Assembly: GCF_002806945.1 (NCBI RefSeq)
Contig: NZ_NIHC01000004.1
Location: 310,001-374,000, forward strand
Origin: Marinobacter salexigens
GTDB lineage: Bacteria; Pseudomonadota; Gammaproteobacteria; Pseudomonadales; Oleiphilaceae
Direction of reading: 5' to 3'
Length of the DNA stretch: 64,000 nucleotides
Shown: piece after piece, positions 1 to 8,406 of the stretch
How the letters are laid out: every line of letters begins with the position of its first letter
How positions within the stretch are numbered: the first letter of the stretch is position 1
The notes under the pieces: model-generated
The model's input: the letters and a program-made list of their open reading frames with translations, nothing else
Databases searched by the model: none
Told to the model about the DNA's origin: nothing
Translations under genes and position numbers: made by a program

Positions 1-1355
1 AGAGCGGTTGGGTTGAACACGATCCGGAAGATATCTGGTCAACCGTCACCGAGACGTGCAGTGGGGTGATGGCAGAAGAATGTGGAGGCGATGATCAGGT
101 GATTGCTGTGGGCATCACCAATCAACGGGAAACCACCATTGTGTGGGACAGGAAAACAGGTAAGCCGGTTTATAACGCAATTGTATGGCAAGACCGGCGA
201 ACAGCGGCTTATTGCAAAACCCTCAAAAGCGAGAGTCGGGAGCCCGGGGTTCACAGTAAAACCGGTCTGCTCATCGATCCCTATTTTTCAGCCACCAAAA
301 TCCGCTGGATTCTCGAGAATGTTCCGGGCGCCCGCGAACGCGCAGATCGCGGAGACCTGGCTTTTGGGACAGTGGACACTTTCCTGCTTTGGCGGCTGAC
401 GGGCGGCCGGGTGCACAAAACCGACGCCACCAACGCAAGCCGTACCCTGCTGTTCAATATTCATACCCAGCAGTGGGACCCAGATCTGCTGGAGTTGTTT
501 GACATACCGGAATCCCTGCTGCCGGAGGTTCTGGATTCGTCAGACGATTTTGGCGAAATCACAGAAGTTGGTGAACTTAACGGTGTATCCGTACTGGGTG
601 TGGCGGGGGATCAGCAGGCAGCGTTGTTTGGCCAAACCTGCTTTGATGTGGGAATGGCAAAAAGCACCTACGGTACCGGGTGTTTTTTGATGCTTAACAC
701 AGGTGAGAAAGCGCTGACATCCGAACACCGGCTGTTAACAACGGTTGCTTATCGGCTTGACGGCAAACCCACCTATGCCATGGAAGGGAGTATTTTTGTG
801 GCCGGGGCTGCGATTCAGTGGTTGCGGGATGGTCTGCAACTGATTGAAAACGCCTGCGATACAGAACCGTTGGCGAAGGGCACACCAATAGATCATGGGG
901 TTTACCTTGTGCCTGCGTTTACGGGCCTGGGCGCCCCTTACTGGGATCCAAACGCACGAGGGGCTATTTTCGGGCTGACCCGGGATACAGGCATCAAGGA
1001 AATCGTAACTGCTGGGCTGCAGTCGGTGTGTTACCAAACCAAAGACTTGCAAAAGGCCATGGAAAAAGACGGTATGCGCCCGATCACCTTACGGGTGGAT
1101 GGCGGCATGGTTTCAAATAATTGGGTGCTTCAGTTCCTGGCAGACATTCTGGGTGCGCGAGTCGACAGGCCGTCTGTAGTAGAAACAACGGCTTTGGGTG
1201 TGGCATATCTCGCAGGTCTTAAGGCAGGTGTGTACGAATCGCTCGATGAACTCTCGGATCTTTGGCGGTGTGACCGTAGCTTTGAGCCCATCATGACGAA
1301 GCAAAAGCGCGACCAGTTGTATGAAGGGTGGATACATGCAGTGCAGAAACTCTGA
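1..1355 (+). CDS. glpK: Glycerol kinase, 5'-truncated by the window edge
   Basis: This FGGY-family kinase phosphorylates glycerol to sn-glycerol 3-phosphate in the cytosol. The frame is open from base 3 and reads [14 protein letters not shown], a typical early GlpK segment, so roughly the first 50 residues lie outside the window. About 450 residues are visible against about 500 in the family. Family landmarks are GITNQRETT, the KSTYGTGCF nucleotide-site segment, GLGAPYWD, and the C-terminal [11 protein letters not shown] block. It lies 205 bases upstream of a glycerol ABC importer on the same strand, so uptake and phosphorylation are genetically linked. An internal ATG at 66 could be mistaken for the start, but conserved sequence continues upstream of it. 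Confidence 0.97.
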   Translation, partial: SGWVEHDPEDIWSTVTETCSGVMAEECGGDDQVIAVGITNQRETTIVWDRKTGKPVYNAIVWQDRRTAAYCKTLKSESREPGVHSKTGLLIDPYFSATKIRWILENVPGARERADRGDLAFGTVDTFLLWRLTGGRVHKTDATNASRTLLFNIHTQQWDPDLLELFDIPESLLPEVLDSSDDFGEITEVGELNGVSVLGVAGDQQAALFGQTCFDVGMAKSTYGTGCFLMLNTGEKALTSEHRLLTTVAYRLDGKPTYAMEGSIFVAGAAIQWLRDGLQLIENACDTEPLAKGTPIDHGVYLVPAFTGLGAPYWDPNARGAIFGLTRDTGIKEIVTAGLQSVCYQTKDLQKAMEKDGMRPITLRVDGGMVSNNWVLQFLADILGARVDRPSVVETTALGVAYLAGLKAGVYESLDELSDLWRCDRSFEPIMTKQKRDQLYEGWIHAVQKL

Positions 1356-1502
1356 AATATTTCTAACCGAACATTTGTGTTTTCGCATATGAAACCGAGA
1401 GTAGAAAATAAATTTTCAGTAAAAACAGGTGTTTGATTCTTTTATGGTGTAATTTTTTAAAAAACTGGTATAGGATTCGGATTAATAACGTCGAAAATAG
1501 AT

Positions 1503-1529
1503 GCCCGAATGTTCGTTTTGGGTTCGGGC
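1503..1529 (+). promoter_or_regulatory. Inverted repeat in the leader of the glycerol transporter operon
   Basis: GCCCGAA (1503-1509) and TTCGGGC (1523-1529) form a perfect 7-bp stem about 30 bases before the glpS start. The loop contains TGTTCGTTTTGG. TTCG-type elements in an AT-rich leader resemble the kind of site bound by DeoR-family repressors such as GlpR, and a second one (TTTTCG) lies near 1380 just after glpK. The repeat is seen directly; the operator role is a guess. It could instead be a leader hairpin. Confidence 0.3.
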
Positions 1530-1560
1530 GTGCTTTATAAGAATAACAAGGAAAGCTTGT

Positions 1561-2655
1561 ATGTCCTTAATGCTGGAGAACCTCTCCCGCACGGTCGACG
1601 GTGTCGATTACGTTCGGGATGCCAACCTTACATTCGAGGCAGGCTCCTTCAATGTGCTGCTTGGCCGGACGCTGGCCGGAAAAACCTCGATGATGCGGCT
1701 GATGGCCGGCCTTGATAAGCCGACGGAAGGCCGTGTGTTATATAACGGTGAGGATGTTACCGGCCAAAGCGTGCAGCGCCGTAACATTTCGATGATTTAT
1801 CAGCAGTTCATAAACTATCCCACGCTTAGCGTTTACGAAAATATTGCGTCACCTCTACGCTTGGCCAAAATGCCCCCGCCCGAGATTGATCGTCGGGTTC
1901 GGGAAACAGCATCCATGCTGCAAATCGAACCTTTGCTGAAACGCTACCCACTTGAACTTTCTGGCGGTCAACAACAGCGCACGGCCATGGCACGAGCGCT
2001 GGTGAAAGATGCAACTCTGATCCTGTTCGACGAACCTCTGGTAAACCTTGATTACAAGTTGCGGGAAGAGCTCAGGGCTGAGTTGCGGGATTTGTTTCGT
2101 GAGCGCCAGTGCATTGCCGTTTACGCAACAACCGAGGCGAATGAGGCGCTTGCTCTTGGTGGCACAACAACCCTGCTACACGAGGGCCGAGTGGTTCAGA
2201 ATGGCCCGGTGATGGATGTTTACCGTGCTCCGGTTAATACCCTTGCGGCACAGTTATTCAGCGAACCTCCCATGAATATTATCCGTGGCCGTGTGACCGA
2301 TACGGAAGTGACCTTCGACGAGCATACACACCACGAGCTGACTCAAGAACTGGCAAAGCTGCCCCCTGGCGACTACTGGTTCGGCATTCGCCCCAGCCAT
2401 ATCACCTTGGCACCCGGTGTTGGTGATGATCTTGAAATGTCCATGGAGGTTGCCCTCAGTGAGATCAGTGGCTCTGAAACCTTTATGCATGTTGAGAACA
2501 GCCATTTCGAGATGGTGCTGCAATTGATGGGGGTTCACCAGCACCACACAGGTGCGCCGCTGAAGATCTACTTGCCCATGAGCAAGCTGTTTGTTTTCGA
2601 TGGCAATGAGCAACTGGTACACACCCCATCCCGAATTTCAGGAGGCGCTGGCTGA
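1561..2655 (+). CDS. glpS: Glycerol ABC importer ATPase 1 (GlpS-type), lacks the switch histidine
   Basis: This is a 364-residue cytosolic ATPase of the MalK/UgpC class: an N-terminal nucleotide-binding domain followed by a C-terminal TOBE/OB-like region. Visible motifs are Walker A GRTLAGKT (35-42), Q-loop Q81, an intact LSGGQ signature (133-137) and Walker B ending D157-E158. Where family members have THD at the H-loop, this protein has T190-T191-E192, so the catalytic switch histidine is replaced by threonine. The ATG at 1561 follows AAGGAAAG at a suitable distance; an upstream in-frame ATG at 1501 runs through the leader hairpin and was rejected. It overlaps the next gene in TGATG. Synteny with the rhizobial glpSTPQUV set suggests glycerol as substrate. 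Confidence 0.88.
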   Translation: MSLMLENLSRTVDGVDYVRDANLTFEAGSFNVLLGRTLAGKTSMMRLMAGLDKPTEGRVLYNGEDVTGQSVQRRNISMIYQQFINYPTLSVYENIASPLRLAKMPPPEIDRRVRETASMLQIEPLLKRYPLELSGGQQQRTAMARALVKDATLILFDEPLVNLDYKLREELRAELRDLFRERQCIAVYATTEANEALALGGTTTLLHEGRVVQNGPVMDVYRAPVNTLAAQLFSEPPMNIIRGRVTDTEVTFDEHTHHELTQELAKLPPGDYWFGIRPSHITLAPGVGDDLEMSMEVALSEISGSETFMHVENSHFEMVLQLMGVHQHHTGAPLKIYLPMSKLFVFDGNEQLVHTPSRISGGAG

Positions 2656-3755
2656 TGGCGGAAATTCAATTGAAATCCCTGGCCCACAGTTACAGTGCCA
2701 GTCCGTCAGGGCCAGATGACTATGCCATCCGCCAGTTGGATCATGTTTGGCACAAGGGTGGGGCTTACGCACTGCTTGGGCCTTCGGGCTGTGGCAAAAG
2801 CACCATGCTGAACATTATTTCCGGCTTGGTTCAGCCTTCCGAAGGGGAGGTGCTGTTTGATGGTAAACGCGTTAACGAACTATCGCCCCGCGACAGGAAT
2901 ATTGCACAGGTGTTCCAGTTTCCGGTGGTCTACGATTCCATGACTGTATACGAAAACCTGGCTTTCCCGCTCAAGAACAACAAGGTGCCGGCTGCCAAGA
3001 TCAAGACGCGGGTGCAGGAGATTGCCGAAGTTCTTGAGATTGAGGACAAGCTCGATAAAAAGGCCAGGAACCTGACCGCCGACGAAAAACAGAAGGTGTC
3101 CATGGGGCGCGGTTTGGTGCGGGAAGATGTGTCTGCAATTCTGTTTGATGAGCCTTTGACCGTGATCGATCCCCAGCTCAAATGGAAATTGCGCAGGAAG
3201 CTCAAACAGATTCACGAGCAGTTCGATATCACCATGGTGTATGTCACCCATGATCAGCTTGAAGCCTCTACCTTTGCCGACAAAATTGCCGTGATGTACG
3301 ACGGGCAGGTGGTTCAGTTCGGTACGCCCACAGAGCTGTTTGAAGCGCCTAACCATACGTTTGTCGGTTATTTCATCGGCAGCCCGGGCATGAACATTGT
3401 CGAGGTGGAAAAATGCCAGGGCGCTGTGCGGTTCGGGTCTGTTGAGATTCGGTTAGCGCCTTGGCAGCTGGATCGCCTTGTCGATATGAAGTCCAACAAT
3501 ATAAAAATTGGCATTCGGCCGGAGTTTATTGAGATTGTTCCCGCAAAATCTGACGACACCTATGAAGCGGAAGTCCGGGATGTGGAGGACTTGGGCACCT
3601 ATAAAATTGTGACGGTGCAGCTTGGCGATCAAACGATGAAGGTACGACAGGATGAAGAGTTTAATGCCAGCATTGGCAGCCAGGTAAATCTTCTGTTCCC
3701 TGGGCAGTGGCTGATGCTTTATGCAGATGAATACCTGGTACAGGAGCAACAGTGA
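2655..3755 (+). CDS. glpT: Glycerol ABC importer ATPase 2 (GlpT-type), degenerate signature motif
   Basis: This is a 366-residue partner ATPase. Walker A is GPSGCGKS (42-49), the Q-loop is Q88, Walker B ends D165-E166, and the H-loop THD is intact with H199. The ABC signature is strongly changed: residues 140-144 read LTADE where LSGGQ is expected. It is translationally coupled to the upstream ATPase (TGATG) and to the downstream permease (TGATG). Together with GlpS it should form a heterodimer, unlike homodimeric MalK. The name glpT here follows the rhizobial ABC operon and is not the glycerol-3-phosphate antiporter of E. coli. Confidence 0.87.
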   Translation: MAEIQLKSLAHSYSASPSGPDDYAIRQLDHVWHKGGAYALLGPSGCGKSTMLNIISGLVQPSEGEVLFDGKRVNELSPRDRNIAQVFQFPVVYDSMTVYENLAFPLKNNKVPAAKIKTRVQEIAEVLEIEDKLDKKARNLTADEKQKVSMGRGLVREDVSAILFDEPLTVIDPQLKWKLRRKLKQIHEQFDITMVYVTHDQLEASTFADKIAVMYDGQVVQFGTPTELFEAPNHTFVGYFIGSPGMNIVEVEKCQGAVRFGSVEIRLAPWQLDRLVDMKSNNIKIGIRPEFIEIVPAKSDDTYEAEVRDVEDLGTYKIVTVQLGDQTMKVRQDEEFNASIGSQVNLLFPGQWLMLYADEYLVQEQQ

Positions 3756-4621
3756 TGGACAAGATCCCCGATAACAGAGCCTGGTGGCTCGTCCTGCCGG
3801 TTTTCCTTCTCGTAGCCTTTTCGGCACTCATACCACTGATGACGGTGGTGAACTACTCGGTTCAGGATATTTTCGGGCCTGGCCAAGCCTACTATGTAGG
3901 GACCGAATGGTTCAAAGAAGTATTAACAGATGAGCGATTGCAGGCTTCGTTAATCCGACAGTTTGCATTCTCCGGAGCTGTGCTGCTGATTCAGATTCCC
4001 CTTGGCATTGGCGTTGCCCTGATGATGCCCAAATCTGGCATCAAGGGTTCACTTTGTCTGATTCTGGTTGCCATACCGCTGCTGATTCCCTGGAACGTTG
4101 TCGGAACCATCTGGCAGATATTTGCCCGCGGGGATATAGGTTTGTTTGGCTGGGCGATCAATGAGATCGGCATCGACTACAACTACACCGGCGATACAGT
4201 AGATGCCTGGTTGACGGTTTTGCTCATGGATGTATGGCACTGGACACCCCTGGTCGCTTTACTCTGTTACTCAGGCTTGCGCGCCATACCGGAGGCCTTC
4301 TATCAGGCGGCAGAAATTGACCGTGCTTCCAAGTGGGCCGTGTTCCGTTACATCCAGCTTCCACGTTTGAAAAGCGTCCTGATTATTGCCGTGCTTTTGC
4401 GTTTTATGGACAGCTTCATGATTTACATTGAGCCGTTCGTTCTCACGGGCGGCGGGCCGGGGAGCTCCACAACCTTCCTGAGTCAGACCCTGACCACCAT
4501 GGCAATAGGGCAGTTTGATCTTGGGCGTGCAGCGGCTTTCTCATTGATCTACTTCCTGATCGTATTGCTGATCTCCTGGTTGTTCTTCACAGCCATTACT
4601 CACGCCGATAAAGAAAAATAA
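3755..4621 (+). CDS. glpP: Glycerol ABC importer permease 1
   Basis: This is an inner-membrane permease of 288 residues in the MalF/UgpA-like class, with about six hydrophobic segments beginning with one near residues 8-30. The cytoplasmic coupling (EAA) loop is visible as PEAFYQAAEIDRASKWAVF, which docks onto the ATPases. It starts at the ATG of a TGATG overlap with the ATPase gene; a GTG three bases earlier is possible. GGGPGSSTTFL near residue 230 is a typical late feature of sugar-type permeases. It pairs with the permease that follows. Confidence 0.88.
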   Translation: MDKIPDNRAWWLVLPVFLLVAFSALIPLMTVVNYSVQDIFGPGQAYYVGTEWFKEVLTDERLQASLIRQFAFSGAVLLIQIPLGIGVALMMPKSGIKGSLCLILVAIPLLIPWNVVGTIWQIFARGDIGLFGWAINEIGIDYNYTGDTVDAWLTVLLMDVWHWTPLVALLCYSGLRAIPEAFYQAAEIDRASKWAVFRYIQLPRLKSVLIIAVLLRFMDSFMIYIEPFVLTGGGPGSSTTFLSQTLTTMAIGQFDLGRAAAFSLIYFLIVLLISWLFFTAITHADKEK

Positions 4622-4631
4622 GGAGAGTGTG

Positions 4632-5438
4632 ATGAGGCAAACAGGTTTCAAAAACATCGGGATTGTCGTTTACATCCTGCTCCTTCTTACGCCGGTTTAC
4701 TGGCTGCTGAACATGTCGTTCAAAACCAACCGGGAGATTCTGGGTGGCCTCACGCTGTGGCCGCAGAATTTCACCTTTGATAATTACGCTGTGATCTTCA
4801 CTGATCCCAGTTGGTATAACGGCTACCTCAATTCCATGGCCTATGTATCGATCAACGTGGTCATTACCTTGCTGGTGGCTTTGCCTGCGGCCTATGCCTT
4901 CAGCCGTTACAAGTTCCTGGGGGACAAGCATCTGTTCTTCTGGCTGCTCAGTAACCGGATGGCGCCGCCGGCGGTATTCCTGCTGCCTTTCTTTCAGCTC
5001 TATTCGTCGATTGGCCTGTTTGATACCCACATTGCAGTGGCCTTGGCGCACTGCTTGTTCAACGTGCCGCTGGCGGTGTGGATTCTCGAAGGGTTTATGA
5101 AGGGTGTTCCTCGCGAGTACGATGAGATGGCCTATATTGATGGCTACAGCTTCCCGAGATTTTTTATCAAAGTGTTTTTGCCAATGATTCGCTCGGGTAT
5201 CGGTGTGACTGCTTTCTTCGCCTTCATGTTTTCCTGGGTTGAGCTGCTTCTGGCCAGAACCCTTACCTCTGTGGATGCTCAGCCCATTGGCGCAATCATG
5301 ACTCGTACCATAGGGGCGAGTGGTATTGATTGGGGTGTGTTGGCCGCTGCCGGCGTTTTAACAATAATCCCGGGTTTGTTGGTTATCTGGTTCGTTCGCA
5401 ACCATGTGACCAAAGGCTTCGCACTGGGTCGAGTATAA
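4632..5438 (+). CDS. glpQ: Glycerol ABC importer permease 2
   Basis: This is the second inner-membrane permease (268 residues, MalG/UgpE-like). It opens with a transmembrane segment near residues 7-29 and the MSFKTNREI motif common in this class. The coupling loop is PREYDEMAYIDGYSFPRFF. The start is the ATG after AAGGAGAG; a GTG at 4629 is an alternative with poorer spacing. The name follows the rhizobial ABC operon and is unrelated to the GlpQ phosphodiesterase. Confidence 0.88.
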   Translation: MRQTGFKNIGIVVYILLLLTPVYWLLNMSFKTNREILGGLTLWPQNFTFDNYAVIFTDPSWYNGYLNSMAYVSINVVITLLVALPAAYAFSRYKFLGDKHLFFWLLSNRMAPPAVFLLPFFQLYSSIGLFDTHIAVALAHCLFNVPLAVWILEGFMKGVPREYDEMAYIDGYSFPRFFIKVFLPMIRSGIGVTAFFAFMFSWVELLLARTLTSVDAQPIGAIMTRTIGASGIDWGVLAAAGVLTIIPGLLVIWFVRNHVTKGFALGRV

Positions 5439-5449
5439 GGAGAGTTCAG

Positions 5450-5725
5450 ATGATTGCCTGGATGAATTGGACCCCAACGGTCATGGTGTTTTTTGCCGTT
5501 ATTGCAATGATCCTTGCGGTAATGACCGTATACGAAATTGTATCTCCCTGCACTGAGCGCAAAGGTTTCCTGCCCATAGAAACTACCCGTGGAGACAGGT
5601 TGTTTATTGGTTTGCTTTCGGCGGCCTATATACATCTTACCTTTCTTGCGGTCAGTGACATCACGCTATGGATTGCGCTGGCGGTCTCGGTTGCATGGCT
5701 TTTGGTTCTGCTGCGCTGGGGGTAG
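5450..5725 (+). CDS. glpU: Small DUF2160-type membrane protein of the glycerol transporter operon
   Basis: This 91-residue protein has three predicted membrane helices (about 9-29, 51-69 and 71-90). It matches the small DUF2160-type protein found in glycerol ABC operons, whose role is unknown; an accessory part of the permease complex is plausible. The ATG follows AAGGAGAG by 8 bases and sits 11 bases after the permease stop. A longer reading from 5330 would run inside the permease gene and was rejected. Confidence 0.78.
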   Translation: MIAWMNWTPTVMVFFAVIAMILAVMTVYEIVSPCTERKGFLPIETTRGDRLFIGLLSAAYIHLTFLAVSDITLWIALAVSVAWLLVLLRWG

Positions 5726-5794
5726 CCGTAAGCAGTGGAATAAACTCACTGGAATGGTTGTAAAGAATTCGATACCGAACTATTTTTCAAGCAA

Positions 5795-5810
5795 TGATCG
5801 AAACCGATCA
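5795..5810 (+). promoter_or_regulatory. Hairpin in the glpU-glpV gap
   Basis: TGATCG (5795-5800), loop AAAC, CGATCA (5805-5810): a perfect 6-bp stem in the 191-base space before the binding-protein gene. It is not followed by a T-run, so it is unlikely to be a simple terminator. mRNA processing or stability is a possible role. Confidence 0.4.
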
Positions 5811-5866
5811 CTGAATGTTTTTCGAAAGGGAAAAAGATGTTCCAAGTGCTGTAACAAGCCAAAGCA

Positions 5867-5887
5867 GAGCGAAGCTGTACTTCGCTC
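5867..5887 (+). promoter_or_regulatory. Stable hairpin upstream of the glycerol-binding protein gene
   Basis: GAGCGAAG (5867-5874) pairs perfectly with CTTCGCTC (5880-5887) around a 5-base loop, about 30 bases before the glpV start. Stem-loops between permease and binding-protein genes often act as RNA stabilisers that raise the amount of binding protein. That role is inferred here. Confidence 0.5.
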
Positions 5888-5916
5888 AATCCACAATAAG
5901 GAAAATGAGGTTGGGC

Positions 5917-7665
5917 ATGTTCAAAAACAACAAATATCCCAGAACTCTTCTGCTCAGCGCTGCGATCGGTGCTGTCAGTATGGGCTTGAGCTTGCAGGTT
6001 AGTGCTGACCAGTACTCCGATGCGGCTGAAAAGTGGGTAAACGACTCGTTCAAGCGGTCGACCCTCACAAAAGAGCAGCAGTTGAAAGAGATGGCATGGT
6101 TCATCAAAGCTGCTGAACCATTCCGTGGTATGCAGATTAACGTCGTTTCTGAAACCATCGCGACCCACGAATACGAATCCAGCGTGTTGGCCAAGGCCTT
6201 CAGTGACATCACTGGCATCAATCTTACCCATACCCTGATCCAGGAAGGGGATGTCATCGAGAAGTTGCAAACCCAGATGCAGTCCGGGCGCAACATCTAC
6301 GACGGCTACGTGAACGACTCGGATTTGATCGGCACCCACGTAAGGTACGGCAAGGTTGTGGCGGTTGAAGATATTATGAATGGAGAGGGCAAAGACCTTA
6401 CCCTGCCAACTCTGGATCTGGATGATTTCATCGGCCTCGATTTCACCACCGGGCCTGATGGCAAGTTGTATCAATTGCCAACTCAGCAGTTTGCCAACCT
6501 GTATTGGTTCCGCGCTGACTGGTTTGAGCGTGACGATCTGAAAAAGCAGTTCAAGGATATATACGGCTATGACCTGGGCGTTCCGGTTAACTGGTCGGCC
6601 TACGAAGACATTGCCGAGTTCTTCTCGGTACACGTTAAAGAGATAGACGGCAAAAAAGTATACGGCCACATGGACTACGGCAAGAAGGACCCCTCTCTGG
6701 GGTGGCGCTTCACCGATGCCTGGTTCTCCATGGCTGGTGCGGGCGACAAAGGCCTGCCTAACGGTTTACCAGTAGATGAGTGGGGCGTTCGGGTAGAGGA
6801 TTGCCACCCCGTTGGTTCTGATGTCTCCCGTGGTGGTGCTACCAACAGCCCGGCTGCTGTATATGCGACAGAGAAGTACGTTGACTGGATGGGCAAATAT
6901 GCGCCACCAGAGGCCACAGGGATGACCTTCTCAGAGTCTGGCCCTGTGCCTGCGCAAGGCAATGTAGCTCAGCAGATTTTCTGGTACACAGCTTTTACTG
7001 CCAGCATGATCGAAGAGGGGTTGCCAGTTGTAAACGAGGAAGGTTTACCCAAGTGGCGCATGGCACCCTCACCACGTGGCCCATACTGGGAAGAAGGTAT
7101 GAAACTGGGCTATCAGGACGTTGGTTCCTGGACATTCCTGAACTCAACTCCTGAAAAGCGCCGCTTGGCAGCATGGCTGTACGCACAGTTTACCGTGTCG
7201 AAAACTGTGTCTCTCGAGAAGCTTGTTGCAGGCCTGACCCCGATTCGCGATTCCGATATCAACTCGGACGTTATGACGGAAATGGCACCCAAACTGGGTG
7301 GTCTGGTTGAATTTTACCGCAGCCCGGCACGGGTTCAGTGGACGCCTACCGGCACTAACATTCCTGATTACCCGAAGATGGCTCAGCTGTGGTGGCAGTA
7401 TGTTGCCCAGGCAGCCAGTGGCGAAGCTACAGCGCAAGAGGCGCTGGATGGTTTGGCCAAGGCTCAGGACAGAGTTATGGAGCGGCTTCAGCGAGCTAAC
7501 GTTCTGGCCACCTGCGCTCCGAAGCTTAACGAACCCCGTGATCCTCAGTACTGGTTCGACCAGCCGGGCGCACCCAAGCCCAAGCTGGCCAATGAAAAGG
7601 TGCAGGGCCAAACCGTACCTTATGACGAGCTGGTCAAAACCTGGGAAGATGCTCGCGAGAGCTGA
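5917..7665 (+). CDS. glpV: Periplasmic glycerol-binding protein of the ABC importer
   Basis: This is a 582-residue extracytoplasmic solute-binding protein, long for its class as is usual for the GlpV-type receptors. The signal peptide has basic residues, a hydrophobic stretch (about 10-25) and a cleavage site after VSA. The start at 5917 has GAGG six bases upstream; an in-frame ATG at 5905 lies only three bases from the AAGGA and would lengthen the N-region, and starts further up run into the leader hairpin. The gene is last in the operon and separated from glpU by a hairpin-rich gap, which fits separate dosage control. The substrate is inferred from linkage to glpK. Confidence 0.88.
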   Translation: MFKNNKYPRTLLLSAAIGAVSMGLSLQVSADQYSDAAEKWVNDSFKRSTLTKEQQLKEMAWFIKAAEPFRGMQINVVSETIATHEYESSVLAKAFSDITGINLTHTLIQEGDVIEKLQTQMQSGRNIYDGYVNDSDLIGTHVRYGKVVAVEDIMNGEGKDLTLPTLDLDDFIGLDFTTGPDGKLYQLPTQQFANLYWFRADWFERDDLKKQFKDIYGYDLGVPVNWSAYEDIAEFFSVHVKEIDGKKVYGHMDYGKKDPSLGWRFTDAWFSMAGAGDKGLPNGLPVDEWGVRVEDCHPVGSDVSRGGATNSPAAVYATEKYVDWMGKYAPPEATGMTFSESGPVPAQGNVAQQIFWYTAFTASMIEEGLPVVNEEGLPKWRMAPSPRGPYWEEGMKLGYQDVGSWTFLNSTPEKRRLAAWLYAQFTVSKTVSLEKLVAGLTPIRDSDINSDVMTEMAPKLGGLVEFYRSPARVQWTPTGTNIPDYPKMAQLWWQYVAQAASGEATAQEALDGLAKAQDRVMERLQRANVLATCAPKLNEPRDPQYWFDQPGAPKPKLANEKVQGQTVPYDELVKTWEDARES

Positions 7666-7709
7666 GCCCGGAGCAGTTTGAGTGCTTTTAAGTAGCACTT
7701 TGAAGCAAA

Positions 7710-7757
7710 TCTTACCGGTCGCGTTGGTACTCAGCAGCGCGGACGGTAAGACCTTTT
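7710..7757 (+). terminator. Intrinsic terminator of the glycerol transporter operon
   Basis: TCTTACCG (7710-7717) and CGGTAAGA (7744-7751) pair perfectly and the pairing extends inward (GTCGCG with CGCGGA, imperfect), followed by CCTTTTATC. A smaller hairpin AGTGCT/AGCACT (7681-7699) lies just before it. Confidence 0.75.
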
Positions 7758-7777
7758 ATCTCTCCTCACAGAAACAA

Positions 7778-7806
7778 TTGCACGTTTGTTCACTCACTGA
7801 CATTAT
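7778..7806 (+). promoter_or_regulatory. Possible sigma70 promoter for the methyltransferase-apbE pair
   Basis: TTGCAC (7778-7783) and CATTAT (7801-7806) are separated by exactly 17 bases, about 70 bases before the start of the next gene and just after the upstream terminator. The match to consensus is only moderate. Confidence 0.35.
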
Positions 7807-7875
7807 CCGTAATGCGTCTGCGTGAATTCGCGAGTATCGCAATACCGGATGAACCCGTGAGGGGAGGAGAGTTTC

Positions 7876-8406
7876 ATGACGGCCAAGAATGCTCAGGACG
7901 AAATCATCCTCTGGCAAACCGGCCACTGCTACCTCGGTGAGGTTCTGGTTGCATGCACGCCCCAAGGTATATGCGCTGTTTTGCTGGGGGAAACCGCCGA
8001 TGAGTTGCTTGAAGATCTGTCCCGCCGATTCCCCCATGCTGAACTCACCCATTCAACCGACTGTCGGGCGAACTGGTTTCATGAAGTGATGAATTACCTG
8101 ATCGACAGCCGAAGCCCGCCATCTGTCCCGCTTGATCTCCGAGGCACTGATTTTCAGCGTAAAGTCTGGCAGGCTCTGCGAGAGATACCTTCGGGAAACT
8201 CCTCCAGTTATGGCGACATTGCCCGCAAGATGGGAATGCCCACGGCATCCAGAGCTGTGGCAGGGGCCTGCGCGGCCAATCCGCTAGCCGTCGTTGTGCC
8301 ATGCCATCGCGTGCTGCGTGGCGACGGCAGTCTCTCCGGCTATCGCTGGGGCGTTAAGCGTAAACAGGCGGTACTTACTCGCGAGCAAGGGTTATCTGAC
8401 CGTTGA
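7876..8406 (+). CDS. ogt: Methylated-DNA-[protein]-cysteine S-methyltransferase (Ada C-terminal/Ogt type)
   Basis: This 176-residue suicide enzyme would remove alkyl groups from O6-alkylguanine by moving them to its own cysteine. The active-site motif PCHRV is present with C143, preceded by the helix-turn-helix region (SSYGDIARKMGMP) and the arginine-finger segment ASRAVAGACAANP. The N-terminal half (LGEVLVACTPQGICAVLLG) resembles the C-terminal half of Ada more than classical Ogt. No AraC-type half is attached, so it is the repair domain alone. The start follows GAGGAGAG. Its TGA overlaps the ATG of apbE. Confidence 0.93.
   Translation: MTAKNAQDEIILWQTGHCYLGEVLVACTPQGICAVLLGETADELLEDLSRRFPHAELTHSTDCRANWFHEVMNYLIDSRSPPSVPLDLRGTDFQRKVWQALREIPSGNSSSYGDIARKMGMPTASRAVAGACAANPLAVVVPCHRVLRGDGSLSGYRWGVKRKQAVLTREQGLSDR

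Noticed and set aside
5746..6669. A 307-codon open frame on the minus strand opposite glpV
   Set aside because: It is antisense to a well-supported binding-protein gene, has no family features and no ribosome-binding site.
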